Source of the DNA: Agriotes lineatus
Taxonomy: Eukaryota > Arthropoda > Insecta > Coleoptera > Elateridae
DNA: 64,000 bases
Reading direction: 5' to 3'
Assembly (NCBI GenBank): GCA_940337035.1
Contig: OW679203.1
Span: forward strand, 78,073,061 to 78,137,060
Positions 23,144 to 32,910 of this stretch are shown in pieces. A program made the position numbers and the translations under genes. Positions within the stretch are counted from its first letter, which is position 1, and every line of letters begins with the position of its first letter. The notes below the pieces were generated by a model. That model was not told the origin of the DNA. It saw only the letters and a program-made list of their open reading frames with translations, and searched no databases.

Positions 23144-23840
23144 TAATAAAAGGTATGCGTTTAATTGATTATTTTTAAATTCATTTCACAATTCCAAGAT
23201 CATATTGCTTTATTGATCCGATGCCTTAATATAATTATAATACATAAGTAATAATTATCTTGTTCCAGGGATGAATTGGAAGATGATTGCGTGATCTAGT
23301 CATAAGAGCTGTATAGAAGCAGTTAATTTACATGAGTATTTCTTAGTATTTAGTCGTTATTTGTTTGTAAAACTTTGCTGCCTTAATGTAATAAAGGTTT
23401 TCAAAATAATTAAAATCAATGTTGTTTATGAAAACAAGCCTTTTTTGACATGTAGGGAATCCCATATACATAAACCCTTTGTTGTGGGGTAAAAAAGGGA
23501 TATTGAGCACAATTCAAAAGTTACTTATCAATTAAATTCGTGAGAAAAGTAAAATTTTCAGGTTTTTGAAAATTGTTCAGAACCCTAAAAGTGTAGAGAT
23601 AAATGTATAGGGATAAAAAAGTTTCCCCTTTACAAAAACTATCACAAAAAAATCGAAATAGGAGCATTAGGAGCTGAGATACAAAAAAAAATTAGTGCAC
23701 CATCTTTAATAGCCGTCATTTTGGTGTTCTACATAGATTTTCAAGTGGTGTCCTATCTGGAAAGTTACCTTTTGGCATCAACTATAACCACATAAAGTGT
23801 CACATTCCAATCAAGAAGTGTCGCTTTTTGGCTTTTTTAT
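23144..23840. other. AT-rich spacer
   Basis: No feature recognised between the gap and the satellite to its right. Confidence 0.35.
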
Positions 23841-25620
23841 CCACGTACCCAACGTACTATTAGCAAGCTTTACAAGTGCAAATTTATTGCATAGAACGTT
23901 GCTAGTTCGGTAGCATGCATTTCTGTGGCTATTTGATGCAGTTTGATGTACATGTTGATGAGTTTAGGCATGGTATACATTACGTACATTTTTAAAGCAA
24001 CGAATTTACTGTACTATCATTTACTAAAAACTTTATAATTAACAATGTCTTGATTAGATTGTTGGAAGTGCGATGGAGTGCATTTTAAAGCTGTCCGATG
24101 CATTTCGAGGTGCATGTTGTAGGGTTAACTCATGTGTGATCAACATGTTACACATTACGTGCAATTACATATCCTTACGAACCGATTTGTACCAATACCA
24201 TTTATTAGCAAACTTTGTAAGTATAAATGTATTTTTATGGCTGTCTGATGCAGTTTGGTTGATGAGCTAACATATGCGATAACGGCATGGTACACATTAC
24301 GTTCATATTCAAACTCTTTACCAACGGTTCTGTTATTCTATCATTTACTAACAAACTCTTATAATTAACATTTACTGATTAGGACGTTGAGAGTACTATG
24401 GCCCACAGATGTGTCAGCAGGATACAAATTACATACGTTTCCTGGAACTTTACAAACGGTGTTGTTATACTATCGTCCACTAACAAATTTTATAATGAGC
24501 AATATGTTGATTAGTACCATGACACGCATTTTTGAAGCTCTCTGATGTAGTTCGAAGTAGATCTGTAGGGTTAACTCAGCTGCGGTAGGTAATGTGTACC
24601 GTTTATGTTCAATTGCATTTTCTTACGAACCAATTTGTATTAATATGATGCCTTAGCAGACTTTGTAAGTCTGAATGTATTGAATAGAATGTTGTGAGTA
24701 CGGTAGCATGAATGTTTGTGGCTGTCTGATATAGTTTGAAGTACACATTGATGGTCTAGCACATTAGGTGTCGGCATGGTACACATTACGTGCATTTTCA
24801 AGCTTTTTACCAACGAATTAGTTATACTAACATATACTAACAAACCCTGTAATTAACAATGTATTCATTAGGTTGTTGAGAGTACTATGGCTATCTGAGG
24901 CAGTTTGAAGTATATGTTGTTGGGCTAACATATGCGTTGTTAGCATGGTAAACATTACGTTCATTTTCAAGCTCTTTACCAATGGATTTGTTATTTTATA
25001 ATTTACTATCAACATGTATAATTAACAGTGTATTGATTAGGACGTTGACAGTACGATGGTACACAACTGGGGTGACGGAATGGTACACATTACTTGTGTT
25101 TTCTGGCTCTTTACAAACGGATTTGTTATACTAACACTAACAAATTTTGTAATTAGCAATGTATTGATTAGGTTGTTGAGAGTATGATAGCATGCATTTT
25201 TGCTGCTGACTAAAATGCAGTTTAAGGTACTTGTTGGGAGCCTAACTGGTGCGTCGTCGTCCTGGTACACATTACTTGCGTATTCAAACCTTATTTTGCA
25301 TCAACCTTCTTTATCATTAGAAATGTATTGATACGGCCGTCGATAAAAGGATGGCATGCATTGTTGCGGCAATTCGATGCAGTTTGAAGTACCTACTTGT
25401 TGATAGTATAACACATGCTTGGCCAGCGTGGTAAACAATACCTGCGTTTTCACATTCTTATGGGATGATTTGTTATACTACCATTTATTGGCAAAGTCTA
25501 TAATTAGCAATGTATTGATTACATTCATTTTCATGACTCTCTGGCGCAGTTTGAATTACTGGTTGAATGGCAAACTCATGCGTGCTAGGCGTGGTACACA
25601 ATACGATGAATGTGCGTTGG
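23840..25620. repeat. diverged satellite array, about 11 units of about 135-185 bp
   Basis: The string GGTACACATTACGTGCA, with variants, recurs near 23968, 24150, 24288, 24425, 24595, 24780, 24948, 25082, 25266, 25430 and 25590. Each is followed in order by ACTCTTTAC-AACGGATTTGTTATACTA, TAATTAACAATGTATTGATTAG, TTGTTGAGAGTA, GCATGCATTT, CTGTCTGATGCAGTTTGAAG and GTTGATGGGCTAAC-like blocks. Unit lengths fall into shorter (about 135) and longer (about 165-185) classes because the block with GCATGCATTT and part of the next is missing from some units. Sequence divergence between units is high, so the array is old. All open frames inside it are by-products. Confidence 0.8.
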
Positions 25621-25745
25621 GAGAACAAGCACGATGTCATCTGGAACGCCCTTCGGTTTTATAGCGTCTTCGAGGCAATTATCCATGAGTACAGCTGCTG
25701 TGTCCCAAGTTCATTAGCGCAATCTTTCATCATTACCGTTGACAT

Positions 25746-25900
25746 ATTTATTTATTTATTTATTCCGTACTCAGCCAACAGCCGTTAGGCCAATTATAGG
25801 CGTCGCTGTACATTTATGGGGACTTCCAACCCCACTAACGACTGTCATGATGTTATTATGACATCCGGGACCAACTATTTCCGTAGCAGCCGTACCAATG
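25746..25900 (-). repeat. probable LINE or SINE 3' end with (AAAT)n tail
   Basis: On the minus strand a unique GC-richer 3' segment ends in CGGAATAAATAAATAAATAAAT, a tail type used by several non-LTR retrotransposons and their SINEs. On the plus strand this is the ATTT repeat at 25746-25764. No coding sequence is attached. Confidence 0.35.
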
Positions 25901-25979
25901 ATCGCCCATTTCTTCTTTTCTGTTCGTGCTCTGCATGAATGCAGTGACAGCCGACATCTAGACTTCTCACCCGTGGTCG

Positions 25980-26340
25980 TTTTAGCTGCAAGACCTAATG
26001 TAGCAGTGAAAGACTCGAATTCGGCATGCGGCTTAATATCAAAAAGGCTGAGTACATGGAGTGCAGTCGAATAAAGTTAACAATGAAGAAAGTTCCCCAG
26101 TTCAAGTGGCTCGGCTCCGTCATTGGTAGCGACGGTGACACCTTCCCCGACTCCCAAGCTCGAGTCAATTCCGCTTGGATAAAGTCCTTTGGAACCGCAA
26201 TTTATAGGTCAAAGTGCTGGCCAGCAACATTAAAGCACGAGCTCGAGTGCTTCGATGGTGTTTCTGCTTCAAGAAATGGCACCATGTTAGGAACGAGGGT
26301 GGCAGGAAGAGAATGGGTATTGCCCGCGTGAAAGGCCGAA
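25980..26340 (+). pseudogene. LINE RT-downstream fragment
   Basis: The plus strand encodes MRLNIKKAEYMEC, then VPQFKWLGSVIGSDGDTFPD, then ARVNSAW and later CWPATLKHELE. This is the order of the region after the catalytic palm in a common insect endonuclease/RT LINE (LNxxKTEYME, FKYLGSVI, ARVNAAW, SECWPATxKHE). Around 26196-26215 part of the domain is deleted between SAWIKS and the CWPAT block, so the copy is dead. Confidence 0.65.
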
Positions 26341-26459
26341 AAAGCTGGTGATAAACGCTACGATCAAGAAGACACGATATCGCCGGTAAATAGTAGTGGG
26401 TAGCATTATGTCACATTCTCTTCAAAACTAAAAGCCGCGTAAAAATTACCAATTTCAAA

Positions 26460-27360
26460 GTCAATATTGAAAAAGCCATAGACGATAAAGAGACTTCTCT
26501 TTGAATATTTGTGGAGATTGAAGAAGCAATCGATAACACCACATATGTAAAATGTAGCAATAAAACATGGCATTGAAACACCTACAGTAGGTTGGATCAA
26601 CACCATATTAGAAAGTGCTCGTAGAGTTCTAACCACAGCAACAGGAACCGACAGCTGACATTGATCGTCGCTAAGGGCTGCCCCGAAGAAGGGACATTAT
26701 CACTTCTTCTATTGTCACTAGTAGTTGATAGTATCATACATCGACCAAGCAGAGACGGTTTTAACTTACAAAATTACGCAGATGACTTGGTGGTAGAAAT
26801 CAGATGTAAATTTTCAAAAGTTTTCTTTAATATCATAAACAGATGGTGTAAGGAGAAACGGCTTAATGTTAATCTACACAAAATGGGGATTGTACCATTC
26901 ACAAGAAAAAGAAACATCAACAAATTAAAGAGTTCTACTCTAAATAGGGTACTTATTGGATTCTCTAAAGAAGTCAAATACCAAGGAGTCATTCTGGACC
27001 AACAACGTAATTAGAACGCTTGCTTAAACAGAACCTTAGAAAAGGCGAGATTAGCACCATGGTCTTGTCAACGCATTTTGGGAAAGACATGGAGTGTATA
27101 ATCTGAGTGGACACATGGAAATTGTCAAAAATAAATGCTAGAGGAGGCTGAAGTTCAGCATGGTCGATGACAAAATGGCTCAAAATTTAATTTTTAGGGG
27201 AAATTTATTGTAACCCTTCCAAAAGCAACTGAGTGGCAACCAAACTGCACTCTAATTGATCAAGGTATAAGAATGGTTGAAAGATAAAGTGCTAGGAATA
27301 GGCCCGCATGGTCCTGGTTGAAGGATTTTAAAAGCCTTGAGAAAGGTTTTTCCAAGCTGA
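26460..27360 (+). pseudogene. non-LTR retrotransposon RT fragment (jockey/LOA-like group)
   Basis: Conserved RT blocks follow in order: a damaged motif A (EIEEAIDNTTY), IETPTVGWI in another frame, VAKGCPEEGTLS (the GCPQGG block), NYADDLVV (catalytic YADD, near 26773-26790), LNVNLHKM, IVPFTRKRNI, FSKEVKYQGVILD and NRTLEKARLA. Frameshifts occur before 26660 and after 27014, and stops follow. The block order and the PFTRKRN string are typical of jockey/LOA-type elements that also carry an RNase H domain; no RNase H could be found. Confidence 0.65.
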
Positions 27361-28485
27361 AGTAGCTGCTATTATTAAAATATGTATAGAAACATAGTAA
27401 GATACTACCTTAATGATTTTTGTATTATAAGGGATCTTGTAGGTCGCAGTATATGAAAGCCATCCAAGCCTGAACGCCCTACTTTATCATTGATCAAACA
27501 TTTTTAAAAGGAAGTTTTTCTTGAGATTAGTTCTAAATCAATTATATACAGTTTTTATAAAAATTGACTGATGGCAAAGGTTTCTTCCCCTTAACCTTGT
27601 TATCGGTTAGTCTTGGAAAGTAATCGTATATTAATTCTTTATTGTATCATTTCTACGTAAGTTTAAAATCAAAGTGGATTAATCATGGATTTCATTATTG
27701 AAGATAAACTGTTTATGTAATACACATCCATAATGATTAACACTAATTCCGGATAATGATGTATCAGTAAGTCTTGATCTCCTACTATAGCCATTAAGTT
27801 TCGAAACTGTTTGTTCTTCTGGGTCATTTTTCAAAAACAATTTAAAAGAAAGAATTGCAAATATTTCAATTTGCATTTATATTTTCATGGTGAGTTATGT
27901 TATATTTTTACATTAAGTATGATAACAACAAATATCTGAAAAGCAGCTCATAAAAATGAAATAATTTCGACTTATCAAATTCTGCTGAACTATTGCGACG
28001 ATCCATTTCGTTGCAGACATTTCGAAACTACACATTATGTGACGGCGAGATCTAATTAATTTTTGTTTACGTTAATTGCTACTTACTCCGATTAACCTAC
28101 ACATTGTTTTGGCATTGTTTTCATTCGGTAAATTTCCTCGCCCAGTCATAAACCGGCGGTATTGTTAACTCAAGATTAGTAGCTCATAAATTATGAGGCA
28201 ACGTAGTTTAAGCAAATATGCAATAAAAATTCGAGATAAGAGCAATAGCTCTTATCAGTGCATACATACGATAATTTTACTAACTTAAGTCACACGTAGT
28301 ACTGTTACGCTGTTACGCGTGCCGTAGTCACGAATGCGAGTGTGGGCACATGAGAAGACGTGCTCTATACAGGGTGCTCGTTTCTTGATTGTTATTAGGT
28401 CTAAGGATTTCGAAATATAAAATGTTTAAACTATAGCTTATTGTTGCACACGGGCATAAATCCTTGTATTTTTAAAATACAAACC
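27361..28485. other. AT-rich, nothing recognised
   Basis: No exon or repeat was recognised. CTATACAGGGTGCTCG near 28368 resembles one end of a TACAGGGTG-type miniature transposon, but no partner end is present. Confidence 0.35.
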
Positions 28486-28490
28486 ATAAT

Positions 28491-28780
28491 TAGCTTGATG
28501 GGATAGCTTTACCGCGTCTACTTAGTATTCGTAAGGTCCTGGGTTCGATTCCCGTGGCCGTCTGCTATGAGTCAGGTTTTTAAGTGGTTTTCCTAAGTCA
28601 AGTGACTACTTTCTCTAAGATGAATGCCGTGGCAGTAGTTATTCAACTTTCCTGGTCATTCTTCTTTCTCTCGCCTAATTTCCGTTCTTGGGTGAAAAAG
28701 GACGGAAGGTCCCGACCGACTTATATCTCTCCTCCCCGAGGGTTAATTTGTAATCTTCTGAGGTATTCTTACTAGGTACT
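28491..28780 (+). repeat. tRNA-derived SINE
   Basis: The head has an A-box-like TAGCTTGATGGG (28491-28502) and a perfect B box, GGGTTCGATTCCC (28541-28553), about 50 bp downstream. The body contains GTGGTTTTCCTAAGTCA and GATGAATGCCGTGGCAGT, resembling a body motif shared by many arthropod tRNA-SINEs (GTGGTTTCCC...GAATGCCGGGA). The 3' end is not sharply defined; homology-like sequence fades around 28780. The frame at 28584-28775 falls in the SINE body and is not a gene. Confidence 0.55.
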
Positions 28781-29100
28781 GTGTTCATTATTCTCGGTAA
28801 GTACCAACAAGATATAAGAAGGAAGCTTTACCAAAGAAATGGAACCGTCCACATATTCGTTCTATATTTAAGAAAGTAGATAAGAAACTATGATTTAACT
28901 ATAGAGGAGTGAGTGCTATTCATGCTTTGTCTCGAGTATTTTCCTACGTCATATCACGTAAAATAGCAGAAGAGGGAAACATAACATTAATTGAAGAACA
29001 TATCTACGACAATGTACCACGATGTCAATCAAGAAAAGCAATGTGAAGAGTAGAAGTGAGAGAAAATTGGAGTGATATACATAGGAAAGAGAATCTATAG
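28781..29100. other. spacer
   Basis: AT-rich DNA between the SINE and the GAA-tailed LINE, with no recognised feature. Confidence 0.35.
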
Positions 29101-29102
29101 CG

Positions 29103-29427
29103 ATCTTCTTCTTCTTCTTCTTCTTCTTTTTCTTCTTTAACAGCCCTTTGAAATTCACTCCTGGATATAGGCCTCCCCTTTTCTTTTCCATTCCTCTCCG
29201 TCTATGACCTTTTGATACCAGTTTCGACCTGCTACCTCTCTGTCATCCACCTATCTCTTGGGGGGTCGTCCAACGCTTCTCCTATGCAGTCGTGGTCTCC
29301 ACCGCATAATATGTCGTGTCCATCGTGTGGTGTCTTGTCTGGCAATGTTCCCAGCCCAAGACCATTTTGAGGTGGCGACACGTTTGATCACATCTTCCAC
29401 TTTTGTTCGTTGTCTAATTTCCTCATT
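29103..29427 (-). pseudogene. older LINE, 3' part (split by jockey insertion)
   Basis: On the minus strand this continues the protein of 30680-31245: NEEIRQRTKVEDVIKRVATS, then WAGNIARQD, TRHIMRWRPR and GRPPK, followed after a small frame-disrupting change by RWMTEV and EEWKRKGEAYIQ just before a stop. The element ends in a (GAA)n tail, the CTT tract at 29105-29137 on the plus strand. The two halves join in frame when the jockey copy and one target duplication are removed. Confidence 0.75.
29416..29427. repeat. target-site duplication, left copy
   Basis: AATTTCCTCATT here and at 30680-30691 is the same 12 bp on both sides of the jockey insertion. Confidence 0.85.
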
Positions 29428-30501
29428 GAAAAAAACCTACTACCAAAACACCAGTTTGGTTTCAGAGACCAACACAATACAATACAGCAAGTGCACAGAG
29501 TAGTGAGCAAAATAAACCACGACCTACACTTAAAAAACTACTGCTCCGCAGCATTTCTCGATGTTAGCCAGGCCTTCGACAAAGTCTGGCTAATTGGCTT
29601 GCTATACAAAATTAAAAGAACCCTACCACTCAGTTTCTTCAATATACTTAAATCCTATCTAAGCAATCGATTTTTCCAAGTGAAACTTGAAGAAGAGCTG
29701 TCAGCTCTGTATCCCATCCAGTCAGGTGTACCACAAGGCAGCGTTCTAGGTCCCACACTCTACCTGATATATACATCAGATATCCCAACTACCAGACAAA
29801 CCATGACAGTCACCTTCGCGGATGACACCGCTGTGCTTGCTTCCCACAATGATCAGCGTATTGCATCACAACTTCTTCAAAATAACCTAAACAAAATAGA
29901 AACCTGGATGAAAACCTGGAGAATTAGAGTCAATGAAGACAAATCTGTGCATGTGACGTTCACACTGCGCAAGGAAACCTGCCCTCCTGTCACATTCAAC
30001 ACGAAACAACTACCACAGGCAGATAATGCTAAATACCTGGGCTTGCACCTCGATAAACGATTAACCTGGAGAACACATATCTGGAAAAAACGTAAACAGT
30101 TAGATCTAAAGTACCGAAAAATGTACTGGCTCCTTGGTAGAACTTCCCAACTTTCTGTAGACAGCAAGCTACTACTGTATAAGGCCATTCTAAAGCCGGT
30201 GTGGACATATGGGATCCAGCTGTGGGGATCAGCCAGCAATTCTAATCTTGAGATCCTCCAGAGATTCCAAAACAAGGTCATCAGGAACATCATCAACGCA
30301 CCAAGATATGTACCCAATTGGGTCATACAACAGGATATCCCTATACCAACAATAAAAAATGAAATAGTGACCCACAGTGTTAAGCATCGTGATAAGCTCA
30401 GTGCGCACACTAATGAACTCGCAGCAAATCTACTGGACAGACCATATGTTAAAAGACTCAAAAGACTCGATCCACTTGATCTGCCTAACAGGTTCAACTA
30501 G
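29428..30501 (+). CDS. jockey-type reverse transcriptase, N-terminally truncated
   Basis: The open frame encodes the C-terminal 357 residues of a jockey-clade ORF2. It retains QFGFR (RT block 1), AAFLDVSQAFDKVW (motif A with catalytic Asp, near 29548-29590), SGVPQGSVLGP (block 4), TFADDTAVLA (motif C, FADD at 29815-29826), the LGLHLDKRLTW block, WTYGIQLWG, and the jockey C-terminal signature (NAPRYVPNW, IPTIKNEI, then RLDPLDLPNRF) before the stop at 30499-30501. A start codon upstream at 29410 belongs to the host flank, not the element. Endonuclease and ORF1 are missing, so the copy cannot move on its own. Confidence 0.9.
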   Translation, partial: EKNLLPKHQFGFRDQHNTIQQVHRVVSKINHDLHLKNYCSAAFLDVSQAFDKVWLIGLLYKIKRTLPLSFFNILKSYLSNRFFQVKLEEELSALYPIQSGVPQGSVLGPTLYLIYTSDIPTTRQTMTVTFADDTAVLASHNDQRIASQLLQNNLNKIETWMKTWRIRVNEDKSVHVTFTLRKETCPPVTFNTKQLPQADNAKYLGLHLDKRLTWRTHIWKKRKQLDLKYRKMYWLLGRTSQLSVDSKLLLYKAILKPVWTYGIQLWGSASNSNLEILQRFQNKVIRNIINAPRYVPNWVIQQDIPIPTIKNEIVTHSVKHRDKLSAHTNELAANLLDRPYVKRLKRLDPLDLPNRFN

Positions 30502-30679
30502 ACCAAACTTCAAAATGTTACAACCATAACAGCTTTATATGTTAAATTCAATTAAGGTAGAGTGCTCTCACTGGAGTGTTCTCTCACATGTTATTAATGC
30601 ATAAAACAAACCATTTACTGAATATTATTTTGTATAATAGATTGTAAATATTCATTGACGTTAATAAAAAAAAAAAAGA
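30502..30679 (+). other. 3' UTR and poly-A of jockey copy
   Basis: About 165 bp of non-coding sequence followed by the A-rich tail at 30666-30679. Confidence 0.75.
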
Positions 30680-31245
30680 AATTTCCTCATTTCGTATGCG
30701 ATTACGAAGGTTGACGCCCATCATGAGCCTTTCCAGTGCACGTTGTGCTGTGCGAAATTTGTTAACAACTGTATTTGTTAAAGTTGTTGTCTCTAATCCA
30801 TATGTAAGAACTGGGAGTATACAAGCGTTGAAGACTTTAGTTTTCAAAGGGTGGTTCAATACAATGTTGAGCTTTCCAGTGGCAGCCCAAGTCATTCGAA
30901 CCCTTCTTTTAATTTCTGCTTGTTGGTTTTCTATGCCCAGTTTAATTTGGTGTCCTAAATAGGTATACTTTTCTACTCTTTCAATTGTTTGAACCTGAGT
31001 TGGTGTTTCGTCTGTTGTAAAAATGTTGGTCTTTGCTAGATTTATTGTTAACCCTATTTTCTGCGGAGCTGTTTTTAGTTCTGAAAGCATCCCTGTAATT
31101 CCTCTAAGCTATTGCGAATTAAAACAATGTCGTCCGCGAAGCGCAGGTGGTTTAGGTATCGACCATCAATATTAACACCTTTATAAGCCCAGCTGACTTG
31201 CTTAAAAACGTCTTCTAATGCCAACGAAACTAGATTTTTAATTTT
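30680..31245 (-). pseudogene. older LINE, RT part (split by jockey insertion)
   Basis: Minus-strand sequence encodes ALEDVFKQVSW, then the catalytic block YLNHLRFADDIVLI (FADD, near 31136-31147), INLAKTNIF, EKYTYLGHQI, RRVRMTWAA, PVLTYGLET and NLRNRIRNEEI. It then continues beyond the jockey insertion at 29427. One frame change separates the palm from the thumb (31075-31090). The 5' end is truncated just before the palm at about 31245. This is the type of endonuclease/RT LINE common in insects that ends in short tandem repeats. Confidence 0.75.
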
Positions 31246-32460
31246 ATAATGTTCGATTGCAGTCATTCTTATCGGTATATCAGATCAGCCAGAGTTCGTT
31301 GAGTTGCTTGATTAATTAGATCGAGAAAGGCAGATAAACTTATATATTAACCACCTATTACAATTCAACGTATGAATAAAGATTTGGTAGTCAACGGTAA
31401 ACGCCTGGAAACTGGACCCTGAACGCCTGGCGGAACCTCACTTCTAGTTACACCGCTGCGGTACGAGGCACTAAGGATCCTTAGATCACTTCAGACTATC
31501 AAACTAGTTTTGTACACAAAGCGGTTAATGACGGACAAATTACTGTGTAAGAATGCTTTGGACTGCGGTGTTCTTGTGTACTGGGGGCCCGATTTAGGTG
31601 CGAACTTGAGCTGGACTCGAGGTAAATTTTAGCCGGATATTTCAGAGTTGCATGAATAATTCAAGAGCCAGCGTTTAGCTAGCCCTCCGGACGGATTTTT
31701 CCGATTCAAGCGAAAACAGGCTACATGCTCCACGGAAGATTTTAATTGCGTTGCTGGCCAGGCGGCCGCTTAATATGAGTTTGACACGTATTTTCTCGCC
31801 GGGCTCTAGGGAAGTAATTTAAAGTTGCAGCCGATTACGTCGATATTCGTGGGGTTAACCCCTGGTGTGCTGCTCCCAGGTCTCGAAACCGGCTTCATCT
31901 CAATGCAGGCTCGAATAATGTGTATCACTTGAATAATCAAGTGCACACGGCCTACTAGGGTTAGGTTTTAGGGATGATTTTGAGCCGATCGCTTTAAAAT
32001 CAGGCGCACGTTAACCAGGGTGGTTTTAGGAAGTGGCTTTCTAGCTGGTCACTTAAAAATAACATGTTATTCCACTAAAGACAGCGGGTGATGATCTAGC
32101 TCTGGACTGGTACGCTATCTAGTAAGTTCTACTTTTATGAGTGAAGCTGATTTTAGAACTTTTTCTTCTCTGATGTCAACTCGGTTTGTAGGATGAAACT
32201 GAGCTCACGGAGTTGCTTCAGGTTGCCCGTAGCACTGAATGCGGCAGCTCGCTTCTCGAGCTAAAATTGAGTTTGTTGGCCCCACACCGTCCTGAGCCTC
32301 AGGCTGATTGCTTCAGGGATGCAGCTGGACTCAAGAGTGGCTTGAACTGCCCGAGTATCGTCTTCTTATGCCCCTTGGGGGTTTCTCCACCCGGTGGATA
32401 CAGAGTGGGGCTAGAGCAAATACTGCGCCGAGCGTGCTTTGCATCACGGGTTGAGCAAAC
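31246..32460. other. GC-richer sequence, nothing recognised
   Basis: A 1.2-kb stretch with higher GC than its surroundings and several short frames (for example 32213-32542), but no splice-bounded exon or transposon motif. A short hairpin CACTTGA-ATAA-TCAAGTG occurs near 31926. Confidence 0.35.
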
Positions 32461-32910
32461 GTCACCAATTATTAAGAAAACTGAATACATGTGTATAGGA
32501 CAACACACTTCGGGTAAAGAGGCTATACCACAGTATAATTGAAAACAGTTCTTTGTATGGGGCAGAAATGTGGCCACTTCCGAAAGGAGTCAGAGTAAAA
32601 TAAGAACTGTGGAGCTTGACTACTTGAGGAGGTGTCTTCAAATCACAAGAAAGGATAAAGTAAGAACAAAAGAAGTTTGGAAGTGTAGAAAATACAGCAC
32701 TCTAGTGGTAGGGACATATAAGATGGATAGGAAACTATAGATGGCCAAAACAAATAAGGATGTGGTCTCCAGTAGGTAAAAGGAGAAGAGATAGATCAAA
32801 TTTCAGCTAAGAAACCTACATTAAACCAGCTATGGAAGACAGGGGATCGAAAGAAGGAGAATGAGGAAATAGAGGAGTGTGCGTGAATGAAAACGTAAAC
32901 CCAATAGGAT
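32460..32910 (+). pseudogene. LINE C-terminal fragment
   Basis: The plus strand starts with IKKTEYMCIG and, across several frame changes, reads LYGAEMWPLP, LRRCLQITRKDKVR, WPKQIRMWSPVGKRRRDRSN and KPAMEDRGSKEG. These match in order the region after RT in another insect LINE subfamily (KTEYLxxG, LYGAExW, RxSRKDRxR, WPKxxxxWxPxGKRRRGRP). Many stops show that it is an old relic. Confidence 0.6.

Larger units (their letters stand above)
29428..30679 (+). mobile_element. 5'-truncated jockey-like LINE, recent insertion
   Basis: A 1252-bp insertion runs from GAAAAAAACC to a poly-A of about 13 nt after AATAAA-like sequence. It is flanked by the 12-bp duplication AATTTCCTCATT and sits inside an older LINE of opposite orientation. 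The 5' end is truncated in the early RT domain, as is usual for target-primed reverse transcription. Its uninterrupted reading frame suggests a young copy. Confidence 0.85.

Noticed and set aside
22881..23168. 95-codon frame
   Set aside because: It runs through the 100-N gap; a third of the residues are undetermined.
23840..25620. Repeat array considered as CRISPR-like
   Set aside because: Units are 135-185 bp, diverged throughout, without short identical repeats separated by unique spacers, and the context is eukaryotic.
29877..30497. 206-codon minus-strand frame
   Set aside because: It is the antisense shadow of the jockey reverse transcriptase.
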